Counted from the first letter of the stretch, positions 21,171-31,396 are shown. The stretch is 42,174 nucleotides of DNA from Enterobacterales bacterium (GCA_003864575.1 BHES01000019.1:1-42174); one strand, 5' to 3'. Made by a program: numbers and translations. The notes: generated by a model not told the origin, from the letters alone.

Positions 21171-21467
21171 CTAATTAACAGGAATAATATCCTGCAAATT
21201 ATACAGCGCAATCAGCGTGCTCAAACGATCGGTGATCCCGCTCAGTGCCAGCGTACCGCCGTCCTGCTCGACCTGCTCACGAAGATGAACCAGCATGGCA
21301 AGCCCGGCGGAATCCACACGCTCCAGTCCGGAGACGTCAATCACGTTAACCTGGCTCATCAGCGTACGACGCTGATTCCACAGTGAGAGCAATGTTTCGC
21401 GATCCAGCTCCCCGCGCAAAATCAGGCGCGGCGGCTGATATTCCCAGCTCAGTGCGCCTTTCATCAT
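21171..21467 (-). CDS. mlaB: Lipid asymmetry maintenance protein MlaB (STAS domain)
   Basis: MlaB binds the ATPase MlaF in the cytoplasm and stabilises the MlaFEDB phospholipid transporter. This 98-residue STAS-domain protein has the anti-sigma-antagonist-type block [17 protein letters not shown] near residue 45-60. E. coli MlaB carries Thr52 in the matching loop (VDTAGLA); here it is Ser, a conservative change. The start overlaps the mlaC stop, so it is the last gene of the mla operon. Confidence 0.94.
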   Translation of the reverse strand: MMKGALSWEYQPPRLILRGELDRETLLSLWNQRRTLMSQVNVIDVSGLERVDSAGLAMLVHLREQVEQDGGTLALSGITDRLSTLIALYNLQDIIPVN

Positions 21468-22096
21468 TTTTGATCCAGCGTGATTGGCTGTGCAGCAGCT
21501 TGTTTCAGACGTTCAGTCAGACCATCGATGCCTTTCTGACGCAGGATATCCGCCCATTCATTCTGCTTGGTCGAAATCATACTCACGCCTTCAGCGATCA
21601 TGTCATAAGCCTGCCAATCACCCGTTTTGGTGTTTTTACGCCATTGGAAATCAAGACGAACCGGCGGGCGGCCATTCGGATCAACGATGGTTACACGGAT
21701 AGCAATGATGTCCTGATTCGCGTAAGGCTGCTCAGGTTGCACGGTATAACTCTGGTTGTTATACAACGCCAACGCCTGTCCATAAGCCTGTTGCAGGTAG
21801 TCACCGAACGCGCTGAAGTAAGCTTCGCGCTGTGCCGGTGTCGCATCTTTGTAGTAGCGGCCCAGCACCAGTGCACCAGCGTATTTGATCTGTACGAACG
21901 GCAGCAGCTCTTCACGAACGATGACGCGCAGGTAGTTTGGATCCTGCTTGATTTTAGGCTGCTCTGTTTTCAGACGGGTAAAGGTGTTCTTCGCTGCTTC
22001 ATTCATCATGCTGTAAGGGTTGGTCTTGTCTACCGCGGCATGCGACAGCGGGGCCATGACAACCAGCAGGGTGGCTAAAATAATACGTTTAAACAT
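21464..22096 (-). CDS. mlaC: Periplasmic phospholipid-binding protein MlaC
   Basis: MlaC shuttles phospholipids between the outer-membrane MlaA complex and MlaD. A signal peptide (residues 1-20, ending APLSHA) is followed by the MlaC/Ttg2D fold. Family stretches include QRAYF-type helix [19 protein letters not shown] and [15 protein letters not shown]. The 210-residue length matches E. coli (211). It overlaps mlaB by 4 bp and lies 38 bp after mlaD. Confidence 0.96.
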   Translation of the reverse strand: MFKRIILATLLVVMAPLSHAAVDKTNPYSMMNEAAKNTFTRLKTEQPKIKQDPNYLRVIVREELLPFVQIKYAGALVLGRYYKDATPAQREAYFSAFGDYLQQAYGQALALYNNQSYTVQPEQPYANQDIIAIRVTIVDPNGRPPVRLDFQWRKNTKTGDWQAYDMIAEGVSMISTKQNEWADILRQKGIDGLTERLKQAAAQPITLDQK

Positions 22097-22134
22097 GCAA
22101 TATTCCTCTCTTAAACTCTGCTCGTGAAAAGTGC

Positions 22135-22689
22135 TTAATGACTCGTTGCCGCTGGCTGTGGCGCTGCCGCTGCATCCGGGGCCGCCTGAGCATCGCCCGC
22201 ATTAGCTTCCGTTTTATCTTTATCACCGCCGCTCTTGTACAGGAACTGACCAATCAGGTCTTCCAGTACCAGCGCAGATTTGGTGTCCTGAATCGAGCCA
22301 CCATCCTTGAGGATAGTGGTTCCCATCTCAGGGTCTTCAAAACCGATATTCAGCGCCAGGAATTGCTCACCCAGCAGGCCGGAAGTACGGATAGCCAGCG
22401 TACTGGTGCTTGGGATCTGGTTATATTTTTGCTCAATATCCATCTCCACTTTCGGCGAATAATTTTTGTCCAGCGTGATCGCGCTGACGCGCCCTACCAC
22501 AACACCGCCGACTTTGACGGGAGAACCGGCTTTCAGACCACCAATATTGTCGAAGGTGGCAGAAATACGGTAAGTCGGTTCAGAACCAATCGAACGGATA
22601 TCCGCAACTTTGAGGCAAAGAAATAATACGGCACACAGGGCGATGATCAAAAACGCGCCAACCCAGATTTCACTCTTTTTCGTTTGCAT
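22135..22689 (-). CDS. mlaD: MCE-domain phospholipid transporter subunit MlaD
   Basis: MlaD is a hexameric inner-membrane-anchored MCE protein that passes lipids between MlaC and MlaE. A single N-terminal helix (about 9-27) is followed by the MCE domain with [21 protein letters not shown] and a pore-helix region with [12 protein letters not shown]. The Ala/Pro-rich tail ([13 protein letters not shown]) is disordered. The 184-residue length is typical. It sits 3 bp after mlaE. Confidence 0.97.
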   Translation of the reverse strand: MQTKKSEIWVGAFLIIALCAVLFLCLKVADIRSIGSEPTYRISATFDNIGGLKAGSPVKVGGVVVGRVSAITLDKNYSPKVEMDIEQKYNQIPSTSTLAIRTSGLLGEQFLALNIGFEDPEMGTTILKDGGSIQDTKSALVLEDLIGQFLYKSGGDKDKTEANAGDAQAAPDAAAAPQPAATSH

Positions 22690-22692
22690 TGA

Positions 22693-23475
22693 TTAATTCC
22701 CAAACATCAGTGCTGTCAGCACAAAATCTAATCCCAGCACCGCCAGAGACGAATGCACCACGGTACGGGTCGTTGCCCGGCTGATCCCTTCAGAGGTTGG
22801 GATAGCGTCATAACCGTTGAACAGGGCAATCCATGTCACGGTAATGGCAAAAACGACACTTTTAATCAGGCAGTTAAGTAAATCATGGCGCCACTCTACC
22901 GCACTTTGCATAGCAGACCAGAAGAATCCACTGTCGATTCCTTTCCAATCCACACCCACCAGCGATCCTCCCCAGATACCCACGGCCACAAAAATCGCCG
23001 TCAGTAATGGCATGGAGATCACACCAGCCCAGAAGCGTGGTGCCACCACGCGGCGCAGCGGGTCAATGGCCATCATCTCCAGACTGGAAATCTGCTCGGT
23101 GGCTTTCATCAACCCTATCTCTGCGGTCAATGCAGAACCGGCGCGGCCCGCGAACAGCAACGCGGTAACCACAGGACCCAGCTCACGCAGCAGCGAGAGT
23201 GCCACCATCATGCCAAGACTGGCTTCCGCACTGTAGGTGGTCAGCACGATATAACCTTGCAGACCCAGCACCATACCGATGAACAGCCCTGACACCAGGA
23301 TGATTAACAGCGACAACACACCCACGCTGTAAAGCTGCTTTAGCAACAGCGGCCACTGTTTAGCAAACTGCGGCTTGCCGACCAGCGCCCGGAATAACAT
23401 CAGTCCGGCGCGGCCAAACGAGGTGCAGGTTTGAATGCCGCGGCGACCTGTAGAGGCTAATGCCTTAATTAACAT
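22693..23475 (-). CDS. mlaE: Phospholipid ABC transporter permease MlaE
   Basis: MlaE forms the membrane core of MlaFEDB. The 260 residues form the MlaE/permease fold of about five to six helices, with [40 protein letters not shown] and the coupling-helix segment [20 protein letters not shown]. These are family signatures. It lies 15 bp after mlaF and 3 bp before mlaD. Confidence 0.97.
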   Translation of the reverse strand: MLIKALASTGRRGIQTCTSFGRAGLMLFRALVGKPQFAKQWPLLLKQLYSVGVLSLLIILVSGLFIGMVLGLQGYIVLTTYSAEASLGMMVALSLLRELGPVVTALLFAGRAGSALTAEIGLMKATEQISSLEMMAIDPLRRVVAPRFWAGVISMPLLTAIFVAVGIWGGSLVGVDWKGIDSGFFWSAMQSAVEWRHDLLNCLIKSVVFAITVTWIALFNGYDAIPTSEGISRATTRTVVHSSLAVLGLDFVLTALMFGN

Positions 23476-23490
23476 TGAGATACAACTCCA

Positions 23491-24294
23491 TCATCCAAGC
23501 AACTCGGCTTTGTAATCACCCGCCGGGAAGCGGAAAGGCACCGGTCCGTCTGCGATACCGTCGAGAAACTGGCGAACGCGGGGATCAGGATTATTTTGCA
23601 GCGCTTCGGGCGTGCCTTCAGCAATAACATGCTGAGCCGCCACAATATAAGCATAGTCAGCGATGCTCAGAACTTCAGGAACATCATGTGACACAACAAT
23701 ACAGGTTACACCCAGAGCATGGTTAAGCTCATCAATCAGCTTCACCAGTACGCCCATCGTGATGGGATCCTGACCCACGAAAGGCTCATCGAACATAATC
23801 AGTTCAGGATCGAGCGCAATCGCACGCGCCAGCGCAACTCTGCGGGCCATACCGCCTGAAAGTTCGGCTGGCATCAGTTCACCGGCGCCGCGCAGACCCA
23901 CGGCTTCCAGCTTCATGGTCACCGTACTGCGCAGGAGTTCTTCTGGCAATTTGCTGTGCTCACGTAGAGGAAAGGCCACATTCTCGAACACATTCAGGTC
24001 AGTAAACAATGCACCGGACTGAAACAGCATGCTCATTTTCTTGCGTGACTCGTACAACTTACTACGCGATAAGGCGGGAATATTCTCCCCGTCGAACCAA
24101 ATTTCGCCACTGTCCGGCGCCAGCTGGCCGCCGATCAGGCGCAGCAAGGTCGTTTTACCGATCCCAGATGGGCCCATGATGGCTGTGACTTTGCCGCGAG
24201 GCACCGTCATATTTATCTCTTCGAAAATGGGACGATCGCCGCGCGTGAAACTCATGCCCTTGATCTCAACCAGATTCGATTGGCTCTGACTCAT
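23491..24294 (-). CDS. mlaF: Phospholipid ABC transporter ATP-binding protein MlaF
   Basis: MlaF hydrolyses ATP to power MlaE. The 267-residue ABC ATPase has Walker A GPSGIGKTTLL, the signature LSGGMARRVALARA, Walker B ELIMFDEPFVG and the switch His in IVVSHD. The C-terminal extension, which contacts MlaB, is present. It is the first gene of mlaFEDCB and is divergent from yrbG across 310 bp. Confidence 0.97.
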   Translation of the reverse strand: MSQSQSNLVEIKGMSFTRGDRPIFEEINMTVPRGKVTAIMGPSGIGKTTLLRLIGGQLAPDSGEIWFDGENIPALSRSKLYESRKKMSMLFQSGALFTDLNVFENVAFPLREHSKLPEELLRSTVTMKLEAVGLRGAGELMPAELSGGMARRVALARAIALDPELIMFDEPFVGQDPITMGVLVKLIDELNHALGVTCIVVSHDVPEVLSIADYAYIVAAQHVIAEGTPEALQNNPDPRVRQFLDGIADGPVPFRFPAGDYKAELLG

Positions 24295-24604
24295 TCAGTT
24301 TATCCCTTCGGATTGTTTCAGCTTACGATACCCCTGATGTTAGGGGTATCGGCGCGTAACTCTGGTATTTTTACAAAAACTTACCGCGTTTACGTCACCA
24401 AAATTGCCATTGTTTTACTTTTCTGCCCCAGATGGTCAAAATCAATGAACAACGCTATTAAAACAAACGCCGTATTCGTCTAACATACAGCAGCTTTGGC
24501 TGGCTGTTTTAGGACACAATAAAGCCCTTGTTCTTTCTTTCACGACCTTTTGCTCGGCTGTTCAGGCAACGAACCTCGCATTATACCTAATTAAAGGATT
24601 ATTC
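24295..24604. other. Divergent promoter region between mlaF and yrbG
   Basis: This 310-bp interval holds the promoters of two divergent units. The clearest structure is a perfect 9-bp inverted repeat, GATACCCCT/AGGGGTATC with a 6-nt loop, at 24327-24350, close to mlaF and probably in its leader. AAAGGA at about 24593 is the yrbG ribosome site. I cannot assign core promoter hexamers with confidence. Confidence 0.5.
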
Positions 24605-25582
24605 ATGCTTCTCGCTATCGTACTCATGGTTGTCGGCTTATTACTCTTAGTTTATGCCGCCGACCGATTAGTGTACGGAGCAGCTGTTCTTGCCCGTTCG
24701 ATGGGGATCCCCCCGCTCATCATTGGTATGACAGTCGTCGGCATCGGTATTTCCCTTCCGGAATTGGTCGTGTCGACCACAGCAGCCATTAACGATCAAA
24801 TGGATTTGGCCGTCGGTAACGCGATCGGTTCAAATATCATTAATATTCTTCTGATTTTGGGCGGTGCAGCCCTGATTCATCCACTTTCCGTCGGTTCTGA
24901 TATCCTGCGGCGAGAACTCCCTTTATTGTTACTGGTCACGGTGCTATGCGGTTTTCTGCTCCACGACGGCGAACTGAGCCGCCTGGACGGTGTTTTGCTT
25001 CTGGCCAGCGCCGCGATTTTCGTCATTTTGATGATTAAAATCGCCCGGGCCGCTGAAAAACAGGGACTGGACACGCTGACATACGAACAGATGGCAGAAC
25101 TTCCGCAGGACAGCAGTAACACCGTCGCCTTCCTGTGGCTGGCGCTGGCGTTCATTATTATGCCGCTGGCGTCTAGCATGATCGTTGACAATACCACAGT
25201 CATTGCTCGCTACTTTGGCGTCAGTGAACTGATTATTGGTTTAACGGTGGTGGCTATTGGCACCAGCCTGCCGGAAATGGCGACCTTTATCGCGGGCTCC
25301 GTAAAAGGTGAGGATGATATAGCACTGGGTAATATTATCGGCGCCAATATTTTTAACACCTGTCTGGTGCTGGGATTACCGGCGCTGGTCGCCCCGGGTT
25401 CGTTCAGCCCGGAAGCGTTTCACCGCGACTACTGGGTGATGCTGGCGGTGAGTGTGGTGCTTACCGGATTGTGCCTGATGCGAAAACACCGCATCGGTCA
25501 TTTGGCTGGCGCCCTGTTATTATGTGGCTTTGTCGCTTATCTGGCGTTGCTGTACTTTGTACCTGGCAGCGTTGAGTTTTAA
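24605..25582 (+). CDS. yrbG: Sodium/calcium exchanger family inner-membrane protein YrbG
   Basis: YrbG belongs to the calcium:cation antiporter superfamily; its physiological substrate is unproven. The 325 residues form about ten membrane helices in two inverted repeats. The ion-binding alpha repeats are visible as GNAIGSNIINILLILG (first half) and GNIIGANIFNTCLVLG (second half), each preceded by a GISLPE or GTSLPE motif. The start has AAAGGA upstream. It heads the yrbG-kdsD-kdsC-lptCAB run, as in E. coli. Confidence 0.95.
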   Translation: MLLAIVLMVVGLLLLVYAADRLVYGAAVLARSMGIPPLIIGMTVVGIGISLPELVVSTTAAINDQMDLAVGNAIGSNIINILLILGGAALIHPLSVGSDILRRELPLLLLVTVLCGFLLHDGELSRLDGVLLLASAAIFVILMIKIARAAEKQGLDTLTYEQMAELPQDSSNTVAFLWLALAFIIMPLASSMIVDNTTVIARYFGVSELIIGLTVVAIGTSLPEMATFIAGSVKGEDDIALGNIIGANIFNTCLVLGLPALVAPGSFSPEAFHRDYWVMLAVSVVLTGLCLMRKHRIGHLAGALLLCGFVAYLALLYFVPGSVEF

Positions 25583-25601
25583 ACCCCATCAGGAAGAGAA
25601 C

Positions 25602-26588
25602 ATGGGAAATTTCGAGCAAGAAGGAAGATTTGACTTCCAGTCTGCAGGAAAAGCCGTACTCAAGACCGAACGTGAAGGACTGGACCAACTTGACCAGTAC
25701 ATCAACGACGACTTTACCCGCGCATGTGAAAGGATGTTCGCTTGCGCAGGTAAAATCGTGGTGATGGGCATGGGAAAGTCAGGCCACGTTGGCCGCAAAA
25801 TGGCCGCGACGTTTGCCAGTACCGGCACCCCGGCCTTCTTTGTTCATCCCGGTGAAGCCAGTCATGGTGATCTGGGTATGGTGTCCAAACAAGACATCGT
25901 GATCCTCATTTCTAATTCGGGTGAATCACATGAAATACTGGCACTGATCCCAGTATTAAAACGCTTGTCGATCACCATGATTTGCCTGACCGCCAACCCG
26001 GAAAGCTCGATGGGGAAAGCGGCCGATGTGCATATTTGCGTCCGCGTTCCCCAGGAAGCTTGCCCGCTCGGGCTGGCTCCGACCACCAGCACCACCGCCG
26101 TCATGGTGATGGGTGACGCCCTGGCCGTCGCACTTTTGCAGGCACGCGGTTTTACTGCCGAAGACTTTGCCCTGTCGCATCCGGGCGGAGCACTAGGTCG
26201 CAAGCTTCTGCTGCGGGTCAGCGATATCATGCACAGCGGTGCCGAAATCCCGCACGTCAGCCGCGACGCGTCGCTGCGCGATGCCCTGCTGGAGATCACC
26301 CGCAAAAATATGGGGATGACGGTTATTTGCAACGACCTCATGAAGATCGAAGGTATCTTCACGGACGGTGATTTACGCCGCATCTTCGACATGGGCGTCA
26401 ATATCAACGAAGCATCCATTAATGACGTCATGACGACCGGCGGCATTCGCGTTCGTCCGACACTGTTGGCCGTTGATGCCCTTAACCTGATGCAGGATCG
26501 CCACATCACCTGCGTGATGGTTGCCGATGGCGACCAGTTGTTGGGTGTGGTACATATGCACGACATGCTGCGCGCTGGCGTAGTTTAA
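25602..26588 (+). CDS. kdsD: D-arabinose 5-phosphate isomerase KdsD
   Basis: KdsD interconverts D-ribulose 5-phosphate and D-arabinose 5-phosphate, the first step toward KDO for LPS. ATG 25602 (MGNFEQEGRFDF), with AGGAAGAG upstream, gives 328 residues, as in E. coli. A SIS domain (about 40-180) contains GMGKSGHVGRKMAATFASTG and ISNSGESHEI; two CBS domains follow (about 205-328). It lies 19 bp after yrbG. Confidence 0.98.
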   Translation: MGNFEQEGRFDFQSAGKAVLKTEREGLDQLDQYINDDFTRACERMFACAGKIVVMGMGKSGHVGRKMAATFASTGTPAFFVHPGEASHGDLGMVSKQDIVILISNSGESHEILALIPVLKRLSITMICLTANPESSMGKAADVHICVRVPQEACPLGLAPTTSTTAVMVMGDALAVALLQARGFTAEDFALSHPGGALGRKLLLRVSDIMHSGAEIPHVSRDASLRDALLEITRKNMGMTVICNDLMKIEGIFTDGDLRRIFDMGVNINEASINDVMTTGGIRVRPTLLAVDALNLMQDRHITCVMVADGDQLLGVVHMHDMLRAGVV

Positions 26589-26604
26589 TTGAGGAATGTC
26601 CTGA

Positions 26605-27171
26605 ATGAGTAATAGCGCAGCCACGGTGGATACCTGCTATGGTCCGGTCAGTGCTAACGTGCTGGAACGGGCAAAAGCGATTCGCCTGCTGATTTGTGAC
26701 GTGGACGGCGTCATGTCTGATGGCCTGATTTATATGGGAAATCAGGGTGAAGAACTGAAAAGCTTTAACGTCCGCGACGGTTACGGTATCCGCTGCTTGC
26801 TGACCTCTGATATTGAAGTCGCCATCATTACCGGCAGGAGCGCAAAATTGCTGGAAGACCGAGCTAACACACTGGGCATTCGCCACCTGTATCAGGGGCA
26901 ATCGGATAAGCTTTTGGCCTTCCGCGAACTGTTAGATACACTGTCTTTAGATGCCAGTCAGGTCGCCTACATTGGTGATGACCTGATTGACTGGCCAGTC
27001 ATGGCCGAAGTTGGCCTGTCGGTTGCCGTACAAGACGCGCATCCGATACTGCTGCCCAAAGCACATTATGTGACGCATATCCCCGGCGGACGCGGCGCAG
27101 TGCGTGAATTATGTGATCTGATTCTGCTGGCGCAGGGCAAGCTGGAGGACGCCAAAGGGCTGTCGATATGA
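26605..27171 (+). CDS. kdsC: 3-deoxy-D-manno-octulosonate 8-phosphate phosphatase KdsC
   Basis: KdsC dephosphorylates KDO-8-phosphate to KDO. The 188-residue HAD-family enzyme (capless C0 type, tetrameric in relatives) has the nucleophile motif LLICDVDGVMSDG near residue 35, AIITGRSA (motif II) and YIGDDLIDWPVM (motif III/IV). The stop overlaps the lptC start as ATGA. Confidence 0.98.
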   Translation: MSNSAATVDTCYGPVSANVLERAKAIRLLICDVDGVMSDGLIYMGNQGEELKSFNVRDGYGIRCLLTSDIEVAIITGRSAKLLEDRANTLGIRHLYQGQSDKLLAFRELLDTLSLDASQVAYIGDDLIDWPVMAEVGLSVAVQDAHPILLPKAHYVTHIPGGRGAVRELCDLILLAQGKLEDAKGLSI

Positions 27172-27737
27172 ATAAACCTAAGCTATGGATAACCATCCTG
27201 CTGGCCATTGTGGCATTGGCACTGATTGGCTGGTCTCTTTCCGACTCGGATAATCCGGCACCGTCGGCGGCCAACGATCAGGACCCAACCTATCAGAGCC
27301 AGCATACGGTCACCGTGGTGTATAACCCTCTCGGCAGTCTGAATTACAAGCTGGTTTCCGAAGAGGTCAAATATTACACTACGGATCAACTGACCTGGTT
27401 TACCAAGCCCGTGATGACCCTGTATGACAAAGACAAAATTCCTGTCTGGACCGTACGTTCGGATCGCGCCAAGATGACCAATGACAAAATGCTCTATTTG
27501 TACGGGCACGTTCAGGTGGATAGCCTGACGCCGGATACGTCGCAGTTGCAGCGCATCATAACGGACAACGCTTCAGTTAACCTGGTCACACAGGACGTGG
27601 CTTCAGATGATGAAGTAACGCTTTACGGCACAGGCTTTACATCTAATGGCATGAAAATGCGTGGAAATCTGCGTAACAAAACCGCAGAGCTGATCGAAAA
27701 GGTAAATACCACTTATGAAATTCCAAGCAAAAAATAA
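27168..27737 (+). CDS. lptC: LPS export system protein LptC
   Basis: LptC links the inner-membrane LptB2FG extractor to the periplasmic LptA bridge. A single N-terminal helix (about 5-25) anchors a beta-jellyroll domain; recognisable parts are YNPLGSLNYKLVSEEVKYY, KMTNDKMLYLYGHVQVDS and VTLYGTGFTSNGMKMRGNLR. The 189 residues overlap lptA by 23 bp, which implies coupled translation. Confidence 0.96.
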   Translation: MNKPKLWITILLAIVALALIGWSLSDSDNPAPSAANDQDPTYQSQHTVTVVYNPLGSLNYKLVSEEVKYYTTDQLTWFTKPVMTLYDKDKIPVWTVRSDRAKMTNDKMLYLYGHVQVDSLTPDTSQLQRIITDNASVNLVTQDVASDDEVTLYGTGFTSNGMKMRGNLRNKTAELIEKVNTTYEIPSKK

Positions 27738-28284
27738 AATCCGTAATTTCCTGATCACCAGCTCTCTGCTTGCCATCAGCATTCCGGCGTTTGCGCTGAA
27801 AGACGACACCACCAAACCGATCACCATCAACTCGGTTAATCAGGCGCTAGACGTCAACACCAACACAGCGACCTTTACCGGTAACGTGATCGTCAATCAG
27901 GGCTCAATTCAGGTAAAAGCCGATAAAGTCGTGGTTATCCGACCTAAAGGCGAATCCGGCAAAGAAGTGGTTGAAGGTTATGGTAACCCGGTGACCTTCT
28001 ATCAGATGCAGGACAACGGTAAACCCATCAGCGGCCACGCGTTGAAAGTGCGTTATGAAGTCGCCACAGACCTCGTAACCCTGACCGGTAATGCCTACCT
28101 GGAACAGCAAGACAGCAACGTGAAAGGGGATCGTATTACGTATCTGGTGCAAAAACAGCAGATGGAAGCCTTCAGCGACAACAAAGGCGGCCGCGTGACC
28201 ACCGTTCTGGTTCCTGCACAATTGCAGGATAAAAACCAACCGGCCGCTAGTACCACGACTAACCAGACGAAAAAGAGTAAGTGA
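27715..28284 (+). CDS. lptA: Periplasmic LPS transport protein LptA
   Basis: LptA oligomerises to carry LPS across the periplasm from LptC to LptD. A signal peptide (about residues 1-27, ending PAFA) is followed by an OstA-type jellyroll with ATFTGNVIVNQGSIQVKADK and GNAYLEQQDSNVKGDRITY. The Lys/Thr-rich C-terminus is disordered. The 189 residues match relatives. It lies 6 bp before lptB. Confidence 0.97.
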   Translation: MKFQAKNKIRNFLITSSLLAISIPAFALKDDTTKPITINSVNQALDVNTNTATFTGNVIVNQGSIQVKADKVVVIRPKGESGKEVVEGYGNPVTFYQMQDNGKPISGHALKVRYEVATDLVTLTGNAYLEQQDSNVKGDRITYLVQKQQMEAFSDNKGGRVTTVLVPAQLQDKNQPAASTTTNQTKKSK

Positions 28285-28290
28285 TAATTT

Positions 28291-29016
28291 ATGGCAACGT
28301 TAATCGCAGAAAATTTGGCTAAGGCCTACAAAGGCCGCAAAGTGGTTGAAGATGTCAGCCTGGCCGTCAACTCCGGCGAAATCGTCGGGTTGTTAGGTCC
28401 GAACGGTGCGGGTAAAACCACCACGTTTTATATGGTCGTAGGCATCGTTCAACGCGATGCAGGCCGTATTATCGTTGACGATGAAGACATCAGCCTGCTG
28501 CCATTGCATACCCGTGCGCGCCGTGGGATTGGCTATTTGCCGCAGGAAGCCTCGATTTTCCGCCGCCTCAGCGTGTTCAACAACCTGATGGCCGTGCTCG
28601 AGATCCGCGAAGATCTCAATAAAGAGCAGCGCAATGATCGCGCTAACGAACTGATGGAAGAGTTCCATATCGCCCATTTACGCGACAACCTCGGACAATC
28701 ATTGTCCGGTGGTGAACGCCGTCGCGTCGAGATTGCCCGTGCACTGGCGGCCAATCCGAAGTTTATTCTGTTAGATGAACCTTTTGCTGGTGTTGACCCG
28801 ATTTCAGTTATTGATATCAAAAAGATCATTGAACATCTGCGCGACAGCGGCCTTGGCGTACTGATCACCGACCACAACGTGCGTGAAACGCTCGATGTGT
28901 GTGAACGCGCCTACATCGTCAGTCAGGGTAAACTTATCGCCCACGGCACACCGACTGAGATTCTGGCAGATGAACAAGTGAAACGTGTTTATCTCGGTGA
29001 AGAGTTCCGTCTGTAA
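28291..29016 (+). CDS. lptB: LPS export ABC transporter ATP-binding protein LptB
   Basis: LptB powers LPS extraction with LptF and LptG. The 241 residues contain Walker [15 protein letters not shown]-loop YLPQEASIF, signature [15 protein letters not shown], Walker [14 protein letters not shown] and the switch His in [13 protein letters not shown]. It ends the lptCAB group and is followed by rpoN after 36 bp. Confidence 0.98.
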   Translation: MATLIAENLAKAYKGRKVVEDVSLAVNSGEIVGLLGPNGAGKTTTFYMVVGIVQRDAGRIIVDDEDISLLPLHTRARRGIGYLPQEASIFRRLSVFNNLMAVLEIREDLNKEQRNDRANELMEEFHIAHLRDNLGQSLSGGERRRVEIARALAANPKFILLDEPFAGVDPISVIDIKKIIEHLRDSGLGVLITDHNVRETLDVCERAYIVSQGKLIAHGTPTEILADEQVKRVYLGEEFRL

Positions 29017-29052
29017 ATCACGCTATATGAGTTCAGGACGTAAAGCCAAGAT

Positions 29053-30486
29053 ATGAAGCAAGGTTTGCAGCTCAGATTCAGCCAGCAACTGGCCATGACC
29101 CCTCAGTTACAACAGGCAATCCGCCTGTTGCAGCTGTCGACGCTTGAACTCCAGCAGGAGATCCAACTGGCGCTGGAAAGCAATCCGCTGTTAGAGCAAA
29201 CCGACCTGCATGAAGAGATCGACTCTGTAGAAACCCCGGACAGCGAAAGCCTGGATACTCGCGAAGCCCTCGAGCAAAAAGACATGCCCGAAGAGCTGCC
29301 GCTGGACGCCACCTGGGACGAAATTTACACCGCAGGTACGCCTTCCGGCACCGGCAATGATTACAGTGATGATGAGCTGCCGGTCTATCAGGGTGAAACC
29401 ACCCTGACCCTTCAGGATTACCTGATGTGGCAGGTCGAACTAACGCCTTTCACTGATACCGATGCGGCTATCGCCACTTCGATTGTTGATGCCGTGGATG
29501 ACACTGGCTATCTCACCGTGTCGTTGGAAGATATTCTGGAAAGCATGGGCGACGAAGAGGTCACCATGGAAGAAGTGGAAGCCGTACTCAAACGCGTTCA
29601 GCGCTTTGACCCAGTGGGCGTGGCGGCAAAAGACTTGCGTGATTGCCTGCTGATCCAACTTTCCCAATACGTGCCCGAAACGGCTTTTCTGGTCGAAGCT
29701 AAACTGATTGTCAGTGACTATCTGGATCTGCTGGCAAATCATGATTTCCGTGCACTGATGCGATCAACCCGGCTAAAAGAAGATACACTCAAAGGAGCGA
29801 TGCAGTTGATCCAGTCTCTGGATCCACGCCCCGGTCAGTCGATCAACACCGGTGAGTCTGAATACGTTATCCCGGACGTCCTGGTACGTAAAGTATCGGG
29901 AGTCTGGACGGTGGAGCTCAATTCCGACAGCATTCCGCGTTTGAAGATTAACCAGCAGTACGCAGCTATGGGCAGTTCGGCCCGCAGCGACAGTGACGGC
30001 CAGTTCATTCGCAGCAATTTGCAGGAAGCAAAATGGCTGATAAAAAGCCTGGAAAGCCGTAACGAAACCCTGCTAAAAGTGACCCGCAGCATTGTCGAGC
30101 AGCAGCAAGCCTTCTTTGAGTCAGGCGAAGAGTTTATGAAACCGATGGTTCTGGCAGATATCGCCGGAGCGGTCGAAATGCACGAATCGACGATTTCACG
30201 CGTGACCACGCAGAAGTTTTTGCACAGTCCGCGTGGTATTTTCGAGCTGAAATATTTCTTCTCCAGCCATGTCAGTACTGACAGCGGCGGCGAGGCATCG
30301 TCGACTGCTATCCGGGCGTTGGTGAGGAAATTGATCGCGGCGGAAAACCCCGTCAAACCGTTAAGCGACAGCAAGTTAGCGACCTTGCTCTCCGATCAGG
30401 GGATCATGGTGGCCCGCCGTACTGTAGCCAAATACCGAGAGTCTTTGTCCATCCCGCCCTCAAACCAACGTAAACAGTTAGTTTGA
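29053..30486 (+). CDS. rpoN: RNA polymerase sigma-54 factor RpoN
   Basis: RpoN directs RNA polymerase to -24/-12 promoters that need AAA+ activators. Region I is Gln/Leu-rich ([20 protein letters not shown]), followed by an acidic region II, the core-binding domain and the DNA-binding domain. The -12-contact helix ([14 protein letters not shown]) and the C-terminal RpoN box ([10 protein letters not shown]), which reads the -24 element, are intact. The length of 477 residues is as in E. coli. It heads the rpoN-hpf-ptsN-rapZ-npr cluster. Confidence 0.98.
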   Translation: MKQGLQLRFSQQLAMTPQLQQAIRLLQLSTLELQQEIQLALESNPLLEQTDLHEEIDSVETPDSESLDTREALEQKDMPEELPLDATWDEIYTAGTPSGTGNDYSDDELPVYQGETTLTLQDYLMWQVELTPFTDTDAAIATSIVDAVDDTGYLTVSLEDILESMGDEEVTMEEVEAVLKRVQRFDPVGVAAKDLRDCLLIQLSQYVPETAFLVEAKLIVSDYLDLLANHDFRALMRSTRLKEDTLKGAMQLIQSLDPRPGQSINTGESEYVIPDVLVRKVSGVWTVELNSDSIPRLKINQQYAAMGSSARSDSDGQFIRSNLQEAKWLIKSLESRNETLLKVTRSIVEQQQAFFESGEEFMKPMVLADIAGAVEMHESTISRVTTQKFLHSPRGIFELKYFFSSHVSTDSGGEASSTAIRALVRKLIAAENPVKPLSDSKLATLLSDQGIMVARRTVAKYRESLSIPPSNQRKQLV

Positions 30487-30509
30487 CCTCAACTGAGAAG
30501 GAAGACATT

Positions 30510-30797
30510 ATGCAGCTCAACATTACCGGACATCACGTCGAAATCACGGACGCCATGAGAGAATTCGTTTCGTCGAAGTTTGCCAAGCTTGAGCAATATT
30601 TCGATCGAATTAATCAGGTATACGTGGTGCTAAGCGTTGAAAAAGTGCAGAAAGTGGCTGAAGCCACGCTGCATGTGAATGGAGGCGAGTTGCACGCCAC
30701 CTCGGAACATCAGGATATGTATGCGGCCATCGATGGCCTGGTTGATAAACTGGCACGCCAGCTCAATAAGCATAAAGATAAACTGAAACAGCACTGA
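30510..30797 (+). CDS. hpf: Ribosome hibernation promoting factor Hpf
   Basis: Hpf binds stationary-phase 30S subunits and promotes 100S dimers. The start at 30510 (MQLNITGHHVEITDAMREFV), with GAAGGAAG upstream, gives 95 residues, the E. coli short-form length; an in-frame start at 30483 overlapping rpoN is not conserved. It is a single S30AE domain with KFAKLEQYFDRI and HATSEHQDMYAAIDGLVDKL. Confidence 0.97.
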   Translation: MQLNITGHHVEITDAMREFVSSKFAKLEQYFDRINQVYVVLSVEKVQKVAEATLHVNGGELHATSEHQDMYAAIDGLVDKLARQLNKHKDKLKQH

Positions 30798-30836
30798 CAC
30801 TCACCTAACCTCTCGCATGAAAAACCTTGAGAGCAT

Positions 30837-30864
30837 CGGCTCGTGGCCTTCGGGAAACGAGCCG
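30837..30864 (+). other. Stem-loop between hpf and ptsN
   Basis: CGGCTCGT and ACGAGCCG form an 8-bp stem around a 12-nt loop, 40 bp past hpf. No run of T follows. It may be an RNA processing or stabilising element within the cluster transcript. Confidence 0.5.
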
Positions 30865-30922
30865 TACTGTCATTTAGGGCGAAAGAGCATTGAGAGTGAA
30901 AGAGCGCTAAAGTGAAGATGAA

Positions 30923-31396
30923 ATGATTAACGATATAGCTATGCAGTTAACGTCAGTCCTTAACGCCGAATGCACGAAAAGCGGCGTTCACTGCGCCAGT
31001 AAAAAACGCGCGCTGGAAATCATCAGCGAACTTGCCGCCAAGCAACTCAATCTGGCGCCACAGGTGATCTTCGACGCCATTCTGACTCGCGAAAGAATGG
31101 GCAGTACCGGTATTGGCGCAGGCATTGCCATTCCGCACGGAAAACTGGAAGAGGACACGCTGCGTGCTGTCGGGGTGTTCATACAGCTGGAACAACCTAT
31201 CGCCTTCGATGCTATTGATAATCAGCCGGTTGATCTGCTTTTTGCCTTGCTGGTCCCTGCTGATCAATGTAAAACCCACTTACACACCTTGTCTTTAGTC
31301 GCTAAGAAGCTGGCTGACAAAACCGTGTGCCGCCGTTTACGTGGTGCGCAAAGCGACGAAGAACTGTTCCAGATCATGACCGAAAACGAAGAATAA
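30923..31396 (+). CDS. ptsN: Nitrogen-PTS enzyme IIA (EIIA-Ntr) PtsN
   Basis: PtsN is the last phospho-acceptor of the nitrogen PTS (PtsP-Npr-PtsN) and controls potassium transport, KdpD and other targets by its phosphorylation state. It is a single PTS_EIIA type-2 domain of 157 residues, slightly shorter at the C-terminus than E. coli (163). The phospho-His is His72 in GAGIAIPHGKLEED. It lies between hpf and rapZ, as usual. Confidence 0.98.
   Translation: MINDIAMQLTSVLNAECTKSGVHCASKKRALEIISELAAKQLNLAPQVIFDAILTRERMGSTGIGAGIAIPHGKLEEDTLRAVGVFIQLEQPIAFDAIDNQPVDLLFALLVPADQCKTHLHTLSLVAKKLADKTVCRRLRGAQSDEELFQIMTENEE

Noticed and set aside
21383-22078. 231-codon plus-strand frame opposite mlaC and mlaB
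   Set aside because: It lies antisense to two well-conserved genes and has no recognisable domain.
25862-26566. 234-codon minus-strand frame inside kdsD
   Set aside because: Ser/Arg-rich shadow of kdsD without a start context or homology.
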